Made by a program: the position numbers and the translations under genes. Below the pieces are notes generated by a model. It searched no databases. It saw only the letters and a list, made by a program, of their open reading frames with translations, and was not told the origin of the DNA. This document shows positions 50,681 to 62,742 of a DNA stretch of 64,000 nucleotides, one piece after another; within the stretch, counting starts at the first letter, position 1, and each line of letters opens with the position of its first letter. The stretch spans positions 358,076,973-358,140,972 of the forward strand of contig JARDYH010000002.1 of NCBI GenBank assembly GCA_029215795.1, in the 5' to 3' direction. The DNA is from Anniella stebbinsi (Eukaryota; Chordata; Lepidosauria; Squamata; Anniellidae).

Positions 50681-52569
50681 CTTCAATCGATCCCTCTCTC
50701 TTTACATCTCTCTCGCTCGCTCTCCTCTGCTGTTACAGTACCCGCAACACACAAAATGTCAAACCGCTGCCCTTGTTTTCCTTTGTACAGGTTCCCCCCC
50801 CCCCCACTCCCCTCGCCTCTGGGAGCAAGGTTGTGTCCTCCTTTCCTTCCAGCCCCAGGCTAGAAATAACGAGACTTCAGGAGGACTTTGTTTTCAGGCA
50901 CGGGTGGTGGGTTGCGTCGAGGCGACTGTAAAGTGGGACTCTCTTTTTGGAGAGTCGCTTTCTCCTTTCTCGGTCTGGCCACAGGATGCCTCGTTGGTCT
51001 TACAGGGTTGCTTGGTGTAGGCGCGTGTGCTTGAACTTCAGCCCACCGGTGCCCTTCACCCTCCCTCCCTCCCTCCCGGGTAGTGCCCAGCATGGTGGTG
51101 AACTCATGTGGACCTGGAAGCAATGAGAGTGGGGTGGGAGGAGATAGACAGCACTCACCTGCAAAAGTAGAGGAGATTTGGCCAGGATGAGGCCCACATG
51201 TTTCCGACATTCTGATTTTAGGGCCCTGCCATGCTGTAAGGGGGACTATGATGGAAAGTGTGGAAGGTACAGAAAAGGAAGAGAAAAGAATGGACTATGA
51301 GAGCCAAATGCTCTGCGATCCCCACCCCACAAAAGCCAAAACTGAGTTGGGTTTCCCTGATCCACCTACAGGCTTCTTCACAGGGGACCTGGCTTCATTG
51401 TCAAAAGGAGGGAAGGGCTCCTGGGCATGACCAACAGTCTCTTCTTCCCATCAGCACTCTCTGCTTGAGGAGTTGCTGGTATGGCCTTGGTTTGCAGTAG
51501 TCTCGTGGCTCAGAAAAAACTGGGTTTGGGGGCGATCCATTTGCAATTGCGCTTGCGCTTCCTATGGAAAAGGGACTTGAGAGTTGAGGACAGAGGGGGA
51601 GGAGTTGGCCCCTCACAGCCTTCCTCCCCTTCCCACCCCCAGCCCACAAGCACATGGGCCGTTTTCCAACACCAGTGAAGGGGAGCGGACCATCCTACAC
51701 AGCTAGCCCCTTGTACATTGCCTGGAAAACCTAGGTGGACAAATTTGCTGGGTTCGGGGCCACGTTCCCCCTCCTTTGCAGGAATCCACCATGGACCCGA
51801 CCCCTCCCGTGCCGCTGGATGTAGCTGCAAGTCTGGATTCCCAGTGCTTCTGCTGGGAAACAAGGCACATGCTCTTCACTGGGAATCCAGTGGTGCAATG
51901 GCAGTGGGGGCAAGGAACATAGTGAGGGCAACAAAGAAATGGTGGTACATGCAGCCCAAGGGCCGCGAGTTGCCCATTCTGATCCAAAAGATGTACAAGC
52001 ACACAGAAGGTTTTTTTGCTGCAGTTACTGCCTTCGGCTGTACTTGGCCACTTCTTCCACCAAAGCTTAGCCTTGAAGGAGACCAGTGGCAGGTGGTGTG
52101 CGGAGGACGTTTCTCCCTTCTCCTATGCCACCCATCAGAGCAAAGCCACTGCTTGATGTCCCCTGCGGTTTGCTTTCCTGGTCCTACAGGAAGCAGAGTC
52201 TTGCCTGACCTAACCCAGCGCATCCCTCCACACCTAGCTTGTGTACCATGTTTACGAAGGTGATAAGTCTGACTCGCGTTTCTCCCGTTTTGCTTTGCCA
52301 GGGCAGCTTAGTCCTGTAACTTTTCCCATCTGAAACGAGCATGGTCCCAAACATCTAGCAGGAAAATCCGCTTCACATCCCCCCCCCCACACACACACCC
52401 TTTTCACCAAGCTACTCAAAACGAGGATAGGAAAATCAGCTCAAAATCACTCAGGAGAGCCCACGGAAAGTATGCAGGCTTTTGATTTGCGCAGAACGCT
52501 TCTTCAAGCGGTTATATCATCTTTCCTGGGAAAGGAAGTCAGGGCAACCAACTCAGGGTCACACTGTGG

Positions 52570-52660
52570 GAAAGGGTTGTGGTTCAGTGGTGCAAAAGAC
52601 CTCTTCTCAATGCCTTAAAGAGCAGCTGCTAGTCAGGGTGGACAATACTGGGTAGGCAAT
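52570..52660 (+). mobile_element. tRNA-derived SINE fragment
   Basis: GGGTTGTGGTTCAGTGGTGC and CAGCTGCTAGTCAGGGTGG, then ACAATACTGGG: the head and tail of the TTTGCATGCAG SINE with the middle deleted. It is directly followed by a fuller copy. Confidence 0.5.
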
Positions 52661-52662
52661 AT

Positions 52663-52861
52663 GGAGGGGCCAAAGCGCAGTGGCGGAGCGCGTGCTTTGC
52701 ATGCAGGAGGTCCCAGGTTCGATCCCCAGCATCCCCAAGTAGGCCTAGGAAGGAAAACTGCCTGAAACCCTGAAAATCTGCTGCTACCAGCCAGTGTCGA
52801 CAATATGGAGCTACATAGACCAATGCTCTGGCTCTATTTAAGGCAGCTTCCACTGTTCCTA
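52663..52861 (+). mobile_element. tRNA-derived SINE (TTTGCATGCAGGAGG type)
   Basis: GCAGTGGCGGAGCGCGTGC, TTTGCATGCAGGAGGTCCC, AGGTTCGATCCCCAGCATC (B box), CTGCTGCTACCAGCCAGTG and AAGGCAGCTTCCACTGTTCC. The body is largely intact. Confidence 0.75.
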
Positions 52862-53379
52862 GTATAAGGCAGGTTCATAAATAGTACCAGAACCATTTTG
52901 TCATCCTTTGGGGGAACTTCAGTCACTACAACTCCTATTCAAATTGATTTCCCCTTAAAGATACCTCAGCTGAACTTTGGATGTTCGGTAACGCAAGGTT
53001 CCAGTTCCTACGGTGATCTTTAATCTTTGCTTGATTTCATCCCCGTTTTGGCACAGCATTAGGCTTGGACTCTTGACCATAAAGGTCCCAACACACTTTG
53101 AAGTGCGGGGATCTTACAAGGAACAATTTGGGCAAATGGAGGATACAGGACAAGCCTCTCAGAAAGCCTCTTGCTACAACTTTCTTGCTAAACCATATAG
53201 GGCAAAACCAAAGCCTCTGATGGTTCCTTGAGCTGTATTTTAAAATTAACATTGAAGCGCCCCTGCGTGTTGTCCAAATTTTCAGGTATTTTATCGTTTA
53301 GGTTCTTGGAGCTCCTTTGACTAACATAGAAGTGTCATCATAAGGTTCTTTCTAGAGAGGTGAAAGAAAAAGAAATTGT

Positions 53380-53985
53380 ATGGACAACATGAGGAGAGTC
53401 CTGCTGGATCAGACCAAAGGCCCAGAGAGTCCAGTATTCTGTTCCCACAGTGGTCAACTATATCTCTATGGGAAGCCCACAAGCAGAACATGAGTGCTGA
53501 CTTCCCACCCATATTCCCTAGCAATTGGTTCCCCAGCATACTGCCTCCGATACTGGAGGTAATATATGGGCATTGATAGCCTTAACCCCCATGAATTTGT
53601 CTGATCCCCTTTTAAAGCCTTCCAGGTTGGTGGCAGGCTAAGGGGGGCTGCCCCCTAAATTTTCTTTGCACCCCTAATTTTTCTTTTATAAACATAATTC
53701 AAAACAGTTTACAATTTTGTCTTTCCAAGGCTTTCAAACCACCTGAAATGTTCCCCTCCCCCTGATTTTTTGATGCAGCTCTTTCCAAAACTTCTAGGCT
53801 GGTTATGGGCTGGGTTGGTTGCCATCACGACATCTTGTGATGGTGATTTTTTTAACTAAGAGCTCTGTGAAGAACTACTTCCTTTAACCTCCTGAATTGA
53901 AGTTTGGGTGACCCTGGATTCTAGCAATATGAAAGAGGGAGAAAAATGCCTCCCTATCCACTTTCTCCACGCCATTTTATATGCC
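53380..53985 (+). mobile_element. CR1-like repeat with an internal insertion
   Basis: GAGTCCTGCTGGATCAGACC, GGCATTGATAGCCTTAACCC, CCCCTTTTAAAGCCTTCCAG and, after about 180 bp of foreign sequence (about 53640-53815), GCCATCACGACATCTTGTG, TCTGTGAAGAACTACTTCC and GATTCTAGCAATATGAAAG. Confidence 0.6.
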
Positions 53986-54424
53986 ATATACAGGAGCACC
54001 GGAATTCTGATCCGAATTAGACAGTTGCACCATAATCTAGCAAAGTTTATTTAACCTCCATTCAAATGTGGTTTCTTAAACCTCGGTTTTAGGTTACAGT
54101 GATTCTAGGCTATGGTTTCTATCATCCACCTCTTATACTGGACAAAATGAGCTTGCACCAGTGTATCAGAGGGATGCACGGCAGTAAACTTTCTACAGAT
54201 GATGGCAATACAAAGAGCTTCTTTCCCAGTGGTTGGTTTGACTTATAACATCTGTTCTTTTCAAAAAGTCTTTAGGGAATCTCTCTCTCTCTCTCTCTCT
54301 GATTTCGGTCTTGCAAGTACTCTAAGATGCCACTGCTATTCTTTTAAATTTTCTATATTGCTATCTCTAGGTGCTTCTGAGATTTCATCGTCCAACCTCC
54401 TACAGTGGATGCAGAAGATTCTGT

Positions 54425-54545
54425 AGGGCTGATCAGTCTCCGTTTTGTCACTATTAACCCAATTTTACAGATGACAGGGAACTGAGGCTGGGGGGGGGGG
54501 TATTATTTCGACTTGCCTGAAGCTCCCCATCAAGTTCACTGGGTG
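54425..54545. repeat. Possible MIR/CORE-SINE fragment
   Basis: CAATTTTACAGATGACAGGG, AACTGAGGCTG and CTTGCCTGAAGCTCCCC resemble the MIR core, with an inserted poly-G run. Confidence 0.4.
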
Positions 54546-54719
54546 TGTAGCAATTGGAACCAGCTTTGTTGGATCGCTGGCAAAAAGAAGGCAATCGTGT
54601 TCGTATTTTGGGACCTTTCATTCACCCCCCAAGGTTTATGTGAGAGACGAAGGGAATTTCCATTTCGGAGCTGGCCATGGCCCTTCTTCCCCATAATCAG
54701 AAGCTAGAGGTTGCATTTT

Positions 54720-55170
54720 TGCATCTTTGCTGTGCTCTTACAGAATGCAAAATAATAAGCCCAGCATGGCGCAGGATAGCAGAAGCTCAGCTGGGAGGGA
54801 GGCTATGACTAGTGTGAAGATGCTGGGGTGATAGAGCTGCACACTGGCAAAGGTCCTTAATTCTCGATCAGGAAAAGCTCTCTTCAAGGCTTCCTGTTGG
54901 TTTCTGAGCCATCAGCGGCAGGCTTTGCCTGTTTGTTTCCAGCTTTCTGAAGTCATGAGGACTAGTGACCCTTTTGAAAACGAAAGCTGAGGTGCCTCTG
55001 GCATCATGAGTACAAATATTTGCAGACCTAAAAATATTTCAGTGGAACTTGTGTGTGCTCTGTGTGGCTTCCAGATGCAGCCCTGTTTTTAATTTCCCAC
55101 TAATTAGCCAATTAAGCTTGCTCATAATCTTGTCTCCTTGTTGGAGTCTCTAGGATTCCTTCCATCGCCA
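54720..55170. promoter_or_regulatory. Candidate regulatory block downstream of EPHB3
   Basis: A repeat-free stretch with CCACTAATTAGCCAATTAAG (two homeodomain-type cores and a CCAAT), TTTGCATCTTTGC and GATGAG-like words, and AAATATTTGCAGACC. This is the most enhancer-like texture in the window, but conservation was not tested. Confidence 0.27.
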
Positions 55171-56169
55171 CACGGTTTTCCAGGCCGCAGCCCAGCTTTG
55201 AAACGATAATCGTCCCCCACCCTGATTTCTTTACAACCGGGTAGAGTCTCACTGAAGGAGGGTCATTAAGGCCAGAGTTGCTTAGCAGCCAGTCTCCCCA
55301 ACTCTAACCAGTAGTTAGGCCTACGTAGGGTGACCATATGACAGGAAAAACCCGGATTTGTCGGGATTTTTGGCAACAAAACCGAGAAGGGGGGAAATTA
55401 TGAAATTTGATGAAAACTCCGGATTTTCCCTAGCCAAAGGGCAACTCTACTTTAGAATTAACAAAAACGCTTACACCTCTGCCATTTGTAAAGATAAAGA
55501 GATGAACTTTGGCACCATGATAGCTCTCGGATAGAGCTTTAGCCTTGCCAAGTGTGAAGCAGATCTGTTCATCTGCTGATTTTCAGGGATTTTTTAAACT
55601 TTGAGGTTTTTAAATTTTTTAAAAAAACAACAACCGCTGGAGCCATATCCTTCAAATGCAGGTTGTCAAACCTCCTCTTTAGGGTATTGCACCTTGAGAA
55701 TTTTCAGCCCTTGGCATCAAGGGAATCTCAAGTTTTTAGCTAAGAAGTGCTGGGCAAGCAGGGCACCTTTCCTGTTGCAGATTTGGTGGGCAGTCGGGCA
55801 CTTTGAGCTCAGCAGAGGTGAGGCATCCATAGATCAAAATGTGGGAAAGGAGAGGTCAGTGAAAGCAGCCCACAGGGCAAAACGGAACAGGCCAGAGGCC
55901 TTTTTCTCAGAGTTCCGTGTCATGGGCAATGAAGGGTCTTTAGAGAAAAACTCCCACAACCAACAGTGAGGTGTCAGTTGAAAGAGAGGCTCTCATCTTT
56001 GCGGATGTCCTGTTGATGCGGATGTTGGAACCTGGCATGACGTTGCTTTGCTTTGCTACCCCTTCCCTTCCATTTCACTTTGTTCACTTGTGAGCTAGGC
56101 TCTGTCTGCACTGCTGGCTTGCAATGCAGAACGTTTGAAGTGCGTGTCGGAGAAAAATAGATAGATTTG

Positions 56170-56760
56170 TGGCATAGGCTGGCTGGCATATCTCTTAGAG
56201 ACAGAGTTAGACTGAAGACACAACTCAGATATAACTGTAGCTGAACCCTGAGAGGCTGGCATGCCACACAGAGCCTTTCAAGAGCGTCTCAGGATTAAGT
56301 ATTGGTGCAGGTGTTGGCTGGTTGGAGGCTTTGGCTGGCATCAGTTTCAGACAGAGTTACAACTCAGAGACGGCTGTAGCTTAGCCCTGAGAGGCTGGCG
56401 TGCCACACAGAGCCTTTTAAGAGCATCTCAGAGTCCAGTGTTGGTGCAGACAGAGGTGGCTGGCAGCTGAGTTTTTTAAAAAAACAAGAGTCACCAGATG
56501 TGACCAAGCTATAAGCTGACACCCTACCCCCAGCCACAGGGCACAAGTGCACAGCCTGGTTGGACCATCGGGAAACTTTGGCAGAGAGAGAGAGAGGGAG
56601 ATTGTTTGAGGCTGAAGGCTTTGGTTTGGCTGCAATGACTTAGAGAGACAACAGAGGCTGCATAGTCAAGCCAGAGACATCTGTTGTAACTTAGCCCTAC
56701 GGTACTGGCAGGCAACGCAGGGCATTAGAAAGAGGGTCTCAGAGTCACATGTTTGTGCAG
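56170..56760. repeat. Imperfect tandem repeat array, about 140-155 bp units
   Basis: The blocks GCCACACAGAGCCTTT and GAGCATCTCAGAGTC-like segments recur at about 56262, 56400 and, more diverged, 56710. They are preceded each time by a CTGTAGCTTAGCCCTGAGAGG-like stretch (diverged in the last unit). About four units are discernible. The array lies inside the 2.1-kb TIR element. Confidence 0.6.
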
Positions 56761-57005
56761 GAAGTAGACAGGAGTTCAAAATCTGTATATGAGAAGTGGT
56801 GTCAACGTGCAAGCGTGGAGAAGCTAATGTATATAAGTGAGAAGTGTGAATGGGCGAAGTAGAAAGTAGAATGTTAGAGTAGAGAAACTTGTGACAATCA
56901 TACACAAGGTTAAAAAAAAATGAAATTTAAAAATAAAAAAGCCAGCCAGCCGGCAGCAAGCCCTGTTAAAAGCAGCAGCAGTTTGCAGCGGAGTGAAGAT
57001 ACACA

Positions 57006-57131
57006 GCGGAACTACACTACCGCTTTAAAATGGTTTATAACAGTTTTGAGAACTGTTGGGGCCCAGGACACACTCCATATACAGTTTTCAAAATGTTTTC
57101 AAAGTGTTTTATCCTGTGTGTGTAGATAGGC
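57006..57131. mobile_element. Decayed relative of the GGATCTACACTGC palindromic MITE
   Basis: It shares the order CTACACTACCGCTTTAAAA, TTTATAACAGTTT, ACTGTTGGGGCCCAGGACAC and GTGTGTAGATAGG with the copy at 21838-21977, but the arms have diverged. It lies within the larger TIR element at 55326-57466. Confidence 0.55.
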
Positions 57132-58028
57132 TCACAGTCAGAAAAAATATTTGAGGGAAGGAGAGAATGCATCACACAGAGTATAGCAAAAGCTTCAAAG
57201 AGCAGCAAAAGCTACAAAAGTAGGAGTAAGTGAAGTTAATTTCAGATACGTTGTTCTTTATTGCAGTGATTTTAAAATTAAGATGTTATGTAGAACAGAT
57301 TTGTCTTAATTTTGTGTTGTAAAATCAGATACGTGGCCAAGGCTGTGTTCAGGTGGGCACCCCCCCCTTGGACACGCCCCCTGGGGCCAGACAGGTTGGT
57401 GGGGATGCCCCCTTGGGAGCCAACCATGTTGTCCTCCTTTTTGGTTTCCAAAATATGATCACCCTACCTAACTGGGCAAGGGGAATCTCCCCTCCCCCAC
57501 TTCAAAGGAATGGCAATAGCGCTTGTTGGGTGCTGGTTCCACATTTCTGCCTTCCATCCAACATGGAAAGAAACCCAGTCCACTTCCATGAGGTGATTCA
57601 TTCTTGAAAAGCTTCTCCTGCTTGGCTTACTCACGAAGAGACCATCAGAAACTGTTATTCTTCCCGGAGGCAGCAAGTTGAATGCTCAGCAACCGATCAG
57701 GTGTAAATTGTGGCCTGTTGTTCACCTAGTCAGAGACTACCAAAATGGAGGAGGGGAACACCGAAGATCATTGTTCAGCTTGATCAGTCACTTGTCGTGT
57801 AGGCCTGGAAGAAAGCAGGTTGCAGCTGCTAGGCAACCCCGAGGCAACAGGCCTCCATTACCGCCTCCAAGGTCCGCTGCGAACCATACCAATACGGCTC
57901 ATCACATGGAGTGGGACGTCCTCACACGTCAATGTGGGAACAGCACATCCCAATTACTGTACAAAATCCTATGCGTGGAGGCCAACGCTGTGTTGTCATT
58001 TCCCAGAGTTTTTTCTAGGAAGCGCTCG

Positions 58029-58322
58029 CTAGGGATGTACGTACTTTGTAAAATACATTCCATCTCCGTTTCATGGCTTGCCAGGTGCCTTTGGTTCTGT
58101 TGTTCGCTCATTGACAGAAACGGGTGGTGGTGGTTGTTTTCGATTTCCTGAATTTGCACAAATTCACATTTGCGAAAATTCACAGCTCTTCCTCCAAAAT
58201 GTCCAAATTCCCCTCAGGATATGCATATTTCCCCACCGCCACCATGTACATTTGAGTATTTTAACCTACGAACAAAATACAGATTTCCAGCCAAATGGCA
58301 GGATATCAATAAAGATAATTAA

Positions 58323-58359
<37 letters not shown>

Positions 58360-58493
58360 TTTTCTATAACTAAATTTTCATACATTTCTGGAAAGTGAAG
58401 GGGAAAAAACCAGTCAATTGCGGAATCCATGGGTTGGATTCACTGAAATCCAAAATCGTTTGATTCTGTTGCAGATTTCTCCAACATCCCTAG
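58029..58493. mobile_element. MITE with CTAGGGATGT inverted ends, copy 2
   Basis: CTAGGGATGT and ACATCCCTAG form the ends. The interior words (GAATTTGCACAAATTC, CATTTGCGAAAATTC) match the style of the copy at 7361-7755. An (ATT)n tract at 58322-58358 has expanded inside. About 465 bp. Confidence 0.55.
58322..58358. repeat. (ATT)n microsatellite
   Basis: About twelve ATT units inside the CTAGGGATGT-ended MITE. Confidence 0.92.
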
Positions 58494-58794
58494 TGAGCAT
58501 TCAGTTTTGACCTAGGCACATAGGATTTTATGCTTGTACACCCATGTTTGGGTGGGTTGTCCATGCTGTGGACCAAAATGGACCATTCCAGTATCATCCA
58601 AACCAGCCCCAGCTCAGCCAGAGATGGTTGCCAAGTGTTTCTTGTCATTGCCCACCTCTCTGGTTTTATTTTCCAAGATTCCAAGATTTTTCCAAGAAGC
58701 CATTTTCCAAGATTCCTTGGATCTTGTAAAATGGCTCCCTGGACAAAGATGGAAGGGTGCTATGTTTGGCTACAGTGAACCCCCTCCTGCAGCC

Positions 58795-58872
58795 TTTGCC
58801 AACCTGGTGCCCTAGGTTGGACTATAAGTCCAATCATCCCCGTCCTCCTCCACATCTGGAGGGTACCAAGCC
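58795..58872. repeat. Short palindromic repeat, truncated
   Basis: CCAACCTGGTGCCCTAGGTT, GGACTATAAGTCCAATCATC and CATCTGGAGGGTACCAAG fit the family with the centre shortened. Confidence 0.5.
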
Positions 58873-59989
58873 AGAAAAGTCTGCTGTAATGACTACGATT
58901 CAAGGACTAAGATTCTCTGCTCTCCTAAACGTGGTTTGTTACACTTAACGTAAAGAGGCTTAACATGTAAACGAGGCCTCCATGGGCAGGCACAAACAGT
59001 TGTCAGCAAAGGTACGACTCACACACCAACACTCGACAATTGGCAGCCCTGTTTCTCATTGTGCATTTTGAGTGAACATGTTTTCTCTATTTAGACTCTA
59101 AATACTAAGGACTCATTTATAGACATGGTTGTGTGATTTTTCATGCTTCCGCGCAAGCATTCAATTTGTTATTGTGTTGACTTCGGCAGCCTCAAAATGT
59201 TAAAGAAGTTTCCAGTCATTATGGCTGTGGATGCACGCTTATAAAAACACGAGGACAGTGCCAGAAACGCATTTCAGAAGTGGAGTGAACAGGACTTCCA
59301 GTGCTCAGGGGTTCCTTGTCTCTCCCTGGGTTTAGGAGAAGTATCATTCATTTTGCAAAATATAGTCAAGTGTGTGCTGATTTGCATATTGGACAGGTCA
59401 CAAAATGGTGCAGAAATTCAGGTTACCTGAGTGTAGAATTTGGACTTTTACATAACAGAACTCAGCGTTCCATCTGCCCTGAATATAGGGCCAAATCATA
59501 GAATTAAATAGAGGATGCTCATCAGCTTCAGCCCCTGACACAGGGTCCCCTCTACTCAAGCACAAAGATTTTAAAGGGATATTGTATCTTTGCCTTCTCA
59601 CACTAAAATGTAATGACTGCATGTTACAATGCTGAGTGTGTGTGTGGTGTGTGAAATTGATGGCTAAGGAATGCATGACAAACATTTAGTCTCTTCCCTT
59701 CTTCCTCACACCTGCCCATCTTGGAACAAAAACATTCCGTCCACTCATCAAAAGCATCATTCATTATCCTCAAGCTTGCATGCATCCCATTCCTTGGCAT
59801 GTGCCTCACACAACCCACAGTTCTAGAATAACAGACTTCTAGTCCTCAAACTTAAAGGGAAAAGTTTCGATAAGGACAGGGAAGGGAGTCGTTGTGTAAA
59901 AGGTTAAAAACCAGAGGGGAACTGGACAGGCCTTAACTGATGGTGAGTAGAAAGGACTTCTGTATCTTCTTGCCTACCTATTTAGAGAG

Positions 59990-60125
59990 TAACCAATTAA
60001 TAACATGCTCCAGAGGGGTAATCTTGTTAGTTTGTTGCAGCAAAAACAAGGAAGAAACTTGTGGCACCTCAAACCAATTTATTGTGTCAGAAGCTTTTAT
60101 GGACTTTGTCAAATGCATGTAGAGT
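59990..60125. mobile_element. Reptile retroelement-tail-like repeat
   Basis: TAGTTTGTTGCAGCAAAAAC, TTGTGGCACCTCAAACCAAT, TTTATTGTGTCAGAAGC and TTTTATGGACTTTGTCAAAT match a widespread reptile repeat tail that I recall but cannot name with confidence. Confidence 0.4.
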
Positions 60126-61106
60126 TATCCTTAGTTGGCGGGGTAACACACACACACACACTCAAGCATAAGTGTAAAGAAAGAAAATGTAAAAAGGTCA
60201 TGAATTTAAAAAGCAGCGGTAGTTCTATCACGTTTCTATGCAGAGCCCAAATGTATACAAGATATGGAAAGTGTGGTCCCTTCACAGCAGCAATCGCGGG
60301 TGTAAGTTGAATACTATTTTTCTCGCTGAGTTCACTTAGCACAGAAAAAGGGACCGTTGCTTTCTATGGTGAGAATCATCTCCCCAATCTTGATTGAATC
60401 CGAATTCAGTAACCCAATATCCCAAAAAGGTGGAAAAGGTCAATATCTAGCCATGGTGTAGGGGTCCTAGAATTTGCTATCTGTAATTGAGTACTGAAAT
60501 TTATGGACATTTAACAGAGTAATCCTAAGGTGGAGGTGGGAGCGGGGGGTTATCAGAGATGGAGGAACCACCCTTCTTAAGGTCTGTTGGCTCTTGCCGA
60601 CAGGACAGAAGGGTGGGGTTTTGTTCCATTTTCTCCCATCTCATTTCTTCCAGCTACTGTGGGTTTTGCCTCAGTTTGGGGGAATGAAGGGGCCTAGCAC
60701 CCTGTAGATCCCCAGCCGCCCCAGACAGGCCCCCCAACTGCTCTGTTCGCAGCCTCATGCTCCACTGCCACCCAGAGACGACATCCGTGAGCTGACCCCT
60801 TTTCTTCACCTGTGGAAATGGAGGCCCCATAGCATCCTGCAGCCCCGGGCTGTTCTCTCAATAGGATTGCACCCTAAATGTGATCGCTTTAAAACGTGTC
60901 CTAGAAACAACTCTTTAAAACAAAAGAGATGTCTCGGTGGTGGGAGAACGCCCAACCCCCTGAAAATATGCATATTCTTTTGCAAAGGGCTCGTGTGTGC
61001 TCTCGGGAGCTGTTCCTGGGAGAGCGGGGGAAAGCACTTTCTTCACCTTGGGGACTCTAGTGGGGAAAATTGAAGTCAACAAACAATTCCAAACCCTGCA
61101 GGCCTC

Positions 61107-61132
61107 ACAGAGAGAGAGAGAGAGAGAGAGAG
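61107..61132. repeat. (AG)n microsatellite
   Basis: Thirteen AG units. Confidence 0.92.
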
Positions 61133-61689
61133 TTCAGCAACCTCTAGTCTGTCAACAATAATAGGATGAAGAGATTGCTGGCTCAGGTGAGGTTTGAGGG
61201 TTTGTTTGGTTTTAAATGGAAATTGAATGCCTTCACCTTGGAAGGTTTCTCCGGTCTTTTTGACCCGGTCTCTTTTCTCCCACGTGGTGCCTTTAGTTTC
61301 TTTGGTGCTTCACCAAGGCTTCAGGGTCTGAGCCGACAGTGCATCTCAACTCACAGAGCCGAACCTTGGTTTTGGGGGGGGGGGGAGGGAGGTCCTTAAA
61401 TCAGAGAAGCAGCAAGTATGTATCCATTCACCCTTTTCTCTGATACGTCTTTCAGCGATCCCTTCGATGGCAGCTCTTCTTGCCCTACATCTATGCCTGT
61501 GAGAGCAGCTCAGGTCTTGCCCAGGCCTTGTTTACTCTGAGGGGAGCATTATTTTGCAGGGTTCTCTCCCAAGGCTCACCTGCTCCTAGGCTCTAGCAAA
61601 GTGCCTACGCAGCCCAAAGTTAGGCGTCTGGCCATCTTGGTGCCCATCTTTCAATAAGACGTCACAGGGCTTTGTACCATGCGGGACTT

Positions 61690-61810
61690 TCCAGAATGAA
61701 ACAATCACTTGTCGCTTTTGTTATGTAGGACAAAGGGCAGGAAATTGAGCGATCCGCGTCGCTGTGATCATGCTGAACAATGCCGTGAGTCACAGAGAGC
61801 TGTTGGGTTG
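61690..61810. promoter_or_regulatory. Candidate regulatory block
   Basis: GGACAAAGGGC and GAACAATGCC (SOX-type cores), GTGAGTCACAG (AP-1-type) and CpG-bearing GATCCGCGTCGCTG occur within 120 bp of non-repetitive DNA. Function is inferred. Confidence 0.22.
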
Positions 61811-62099
61811 GTTTTGAAAGAAAAGCAAGTGTCATGGACTGCGGAGAGGAACTTCAAAAGCATGCGAGTCCCTGTTTGCTAAAAGGCTCAGAAATGGGAG
61901 GGGTGGGGTGTGAAGTGGGAGCGAAAGGGGTGACCTGAATACTTAGCATCCAGGTGTAGGAATTCCTTCACACTACACAAATCCTTGCCTCCCACCCACC
62001 ACCTTATATATCACTGATGAGATCTTGCCTCTTCCCCCAAACCCAATAATGGCTCTCATTATTCCAGCATATATGGGTAGGGGTTTGTGAACAGCATCC

Positions 62100-62200
62100 T
62101 TCCTCAACCAGATGCCCTCCAGATGTGTTGGACTGCAACTCCCATCAATCCCAGTCTGGGAATAATGGCAGTTGGGGAGCACCCGCTTGGGGAACCCTGG
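62100..62200. repeat. Short palindromic repeat
   Basis: CAGATGCCCTCCAGATGTGT, GGACTGCAACTCCCATCAAT and GTTGGGGAGCACCCGCTTGG form the arms. Confidence 0.6.
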
Positions 62201-62610
62201 CTTAACAGAGCAGCAAACTGGGAGTCCCCAAATTGATACTGGTGGAAGCTCATCCACAACCTTCATAGGTCCCACCTCTTGCTAGGCGTTGGGGACAGGA
62301 ACTGTGGTGGTGGAAGGCTGCCAGGGGTGGGGTGGGGTGGGGACAACAGTTGAGCTGGCTTGTATCTACTCATGCTTGCCCCCTGCTGACAGAACAGTGT
62401 ATTACGGGAGCCTTGCCATGCCTTTTTTCAGGCCACCTGTGCTCACTGCTCTTTCCTTCCTCCTCCTCTCCCTGTCTCAAGCTGGTTCTTTGTTTACCCA
62501 CCCTCTCATGGCTTGGCTTGCACCCGGTTTGGCTTCAGTGACTATTGACAGCTTGCCGATGCAAAGGTGTCACACCCTTGCTCATTTGCGTGTACTGTAC
62601 TTGCAACTTT

Positions 62611-62649
62611 TATATAAATATATATATATATACATAAATATATATATTG
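62611..62649. repeat. (TA)n-rich tract
   Basis: Runs of TA interrupted by CATAA, about 100 bp before an ATTAAA. Confidence 0.85.
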
Positions 62650-62736
62650 AGATGTATTTAATGGTGAAGAAGAAAAATGAAAGGAAAGATGCAACTGCAT
62701 TTGTAGAAATATTTTTCAAAGGAATACCTTTTTTCA

Positions 62737-62742
62737 ATTAAA
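62737..62742 (+). terminator. Possible polyadenylation signal ATTAAA of an unknown transcript
   Basis: It follows about 150 bp of A/T-rich, 3'UTR-like sequence (ATGTATTTAATGGTGAAGAA, TTTGTAGAAATATTTTTC). It is followed by GTGTGTTTATTC about 40 bases later. No coding exon was found upstream, so this is only a candidate transcript end. Confidence 0.25.

Larger units (their letters stand above)
55326..57466. mobile_element. 2.1-kb element with TAGGGTGACCATAT-type inverted ends
   Basis: The left end TAGGGTGACCATATG and the right end CATATT...: ATATGATCACCCTA are inverted repeats. The outer bases match the 320-bp MITE family, and GTCCTCCTTT near the right end is shared too. Inside are imperfect tandem units (about 56170-56760) and a nested palindromic MITE relic (about 57006-57131). 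I see no transposase open frame. It could also be two unrelated insertions whose ends happen to pair. Confidence 0.5.

Noticed and set aside
52663..52740. tRNA gene on the plus strand
   Set aside because: It is continuous with the SINE body to 52861, and the cloverleaf is incomplete.
56170..56760. CRISPR-like array
   Set aside because: Units of about 140-155 bp are diverged, with no short repeats alternating with unique spacers, and the context is a vertebrate genome.
62289..62741. 150-codon open frame near the possible transcript end
   Set aside because: It runs through a TA microsatellite (KYIYIYINIYIE) and A-rich DNA; not a plausible protein.
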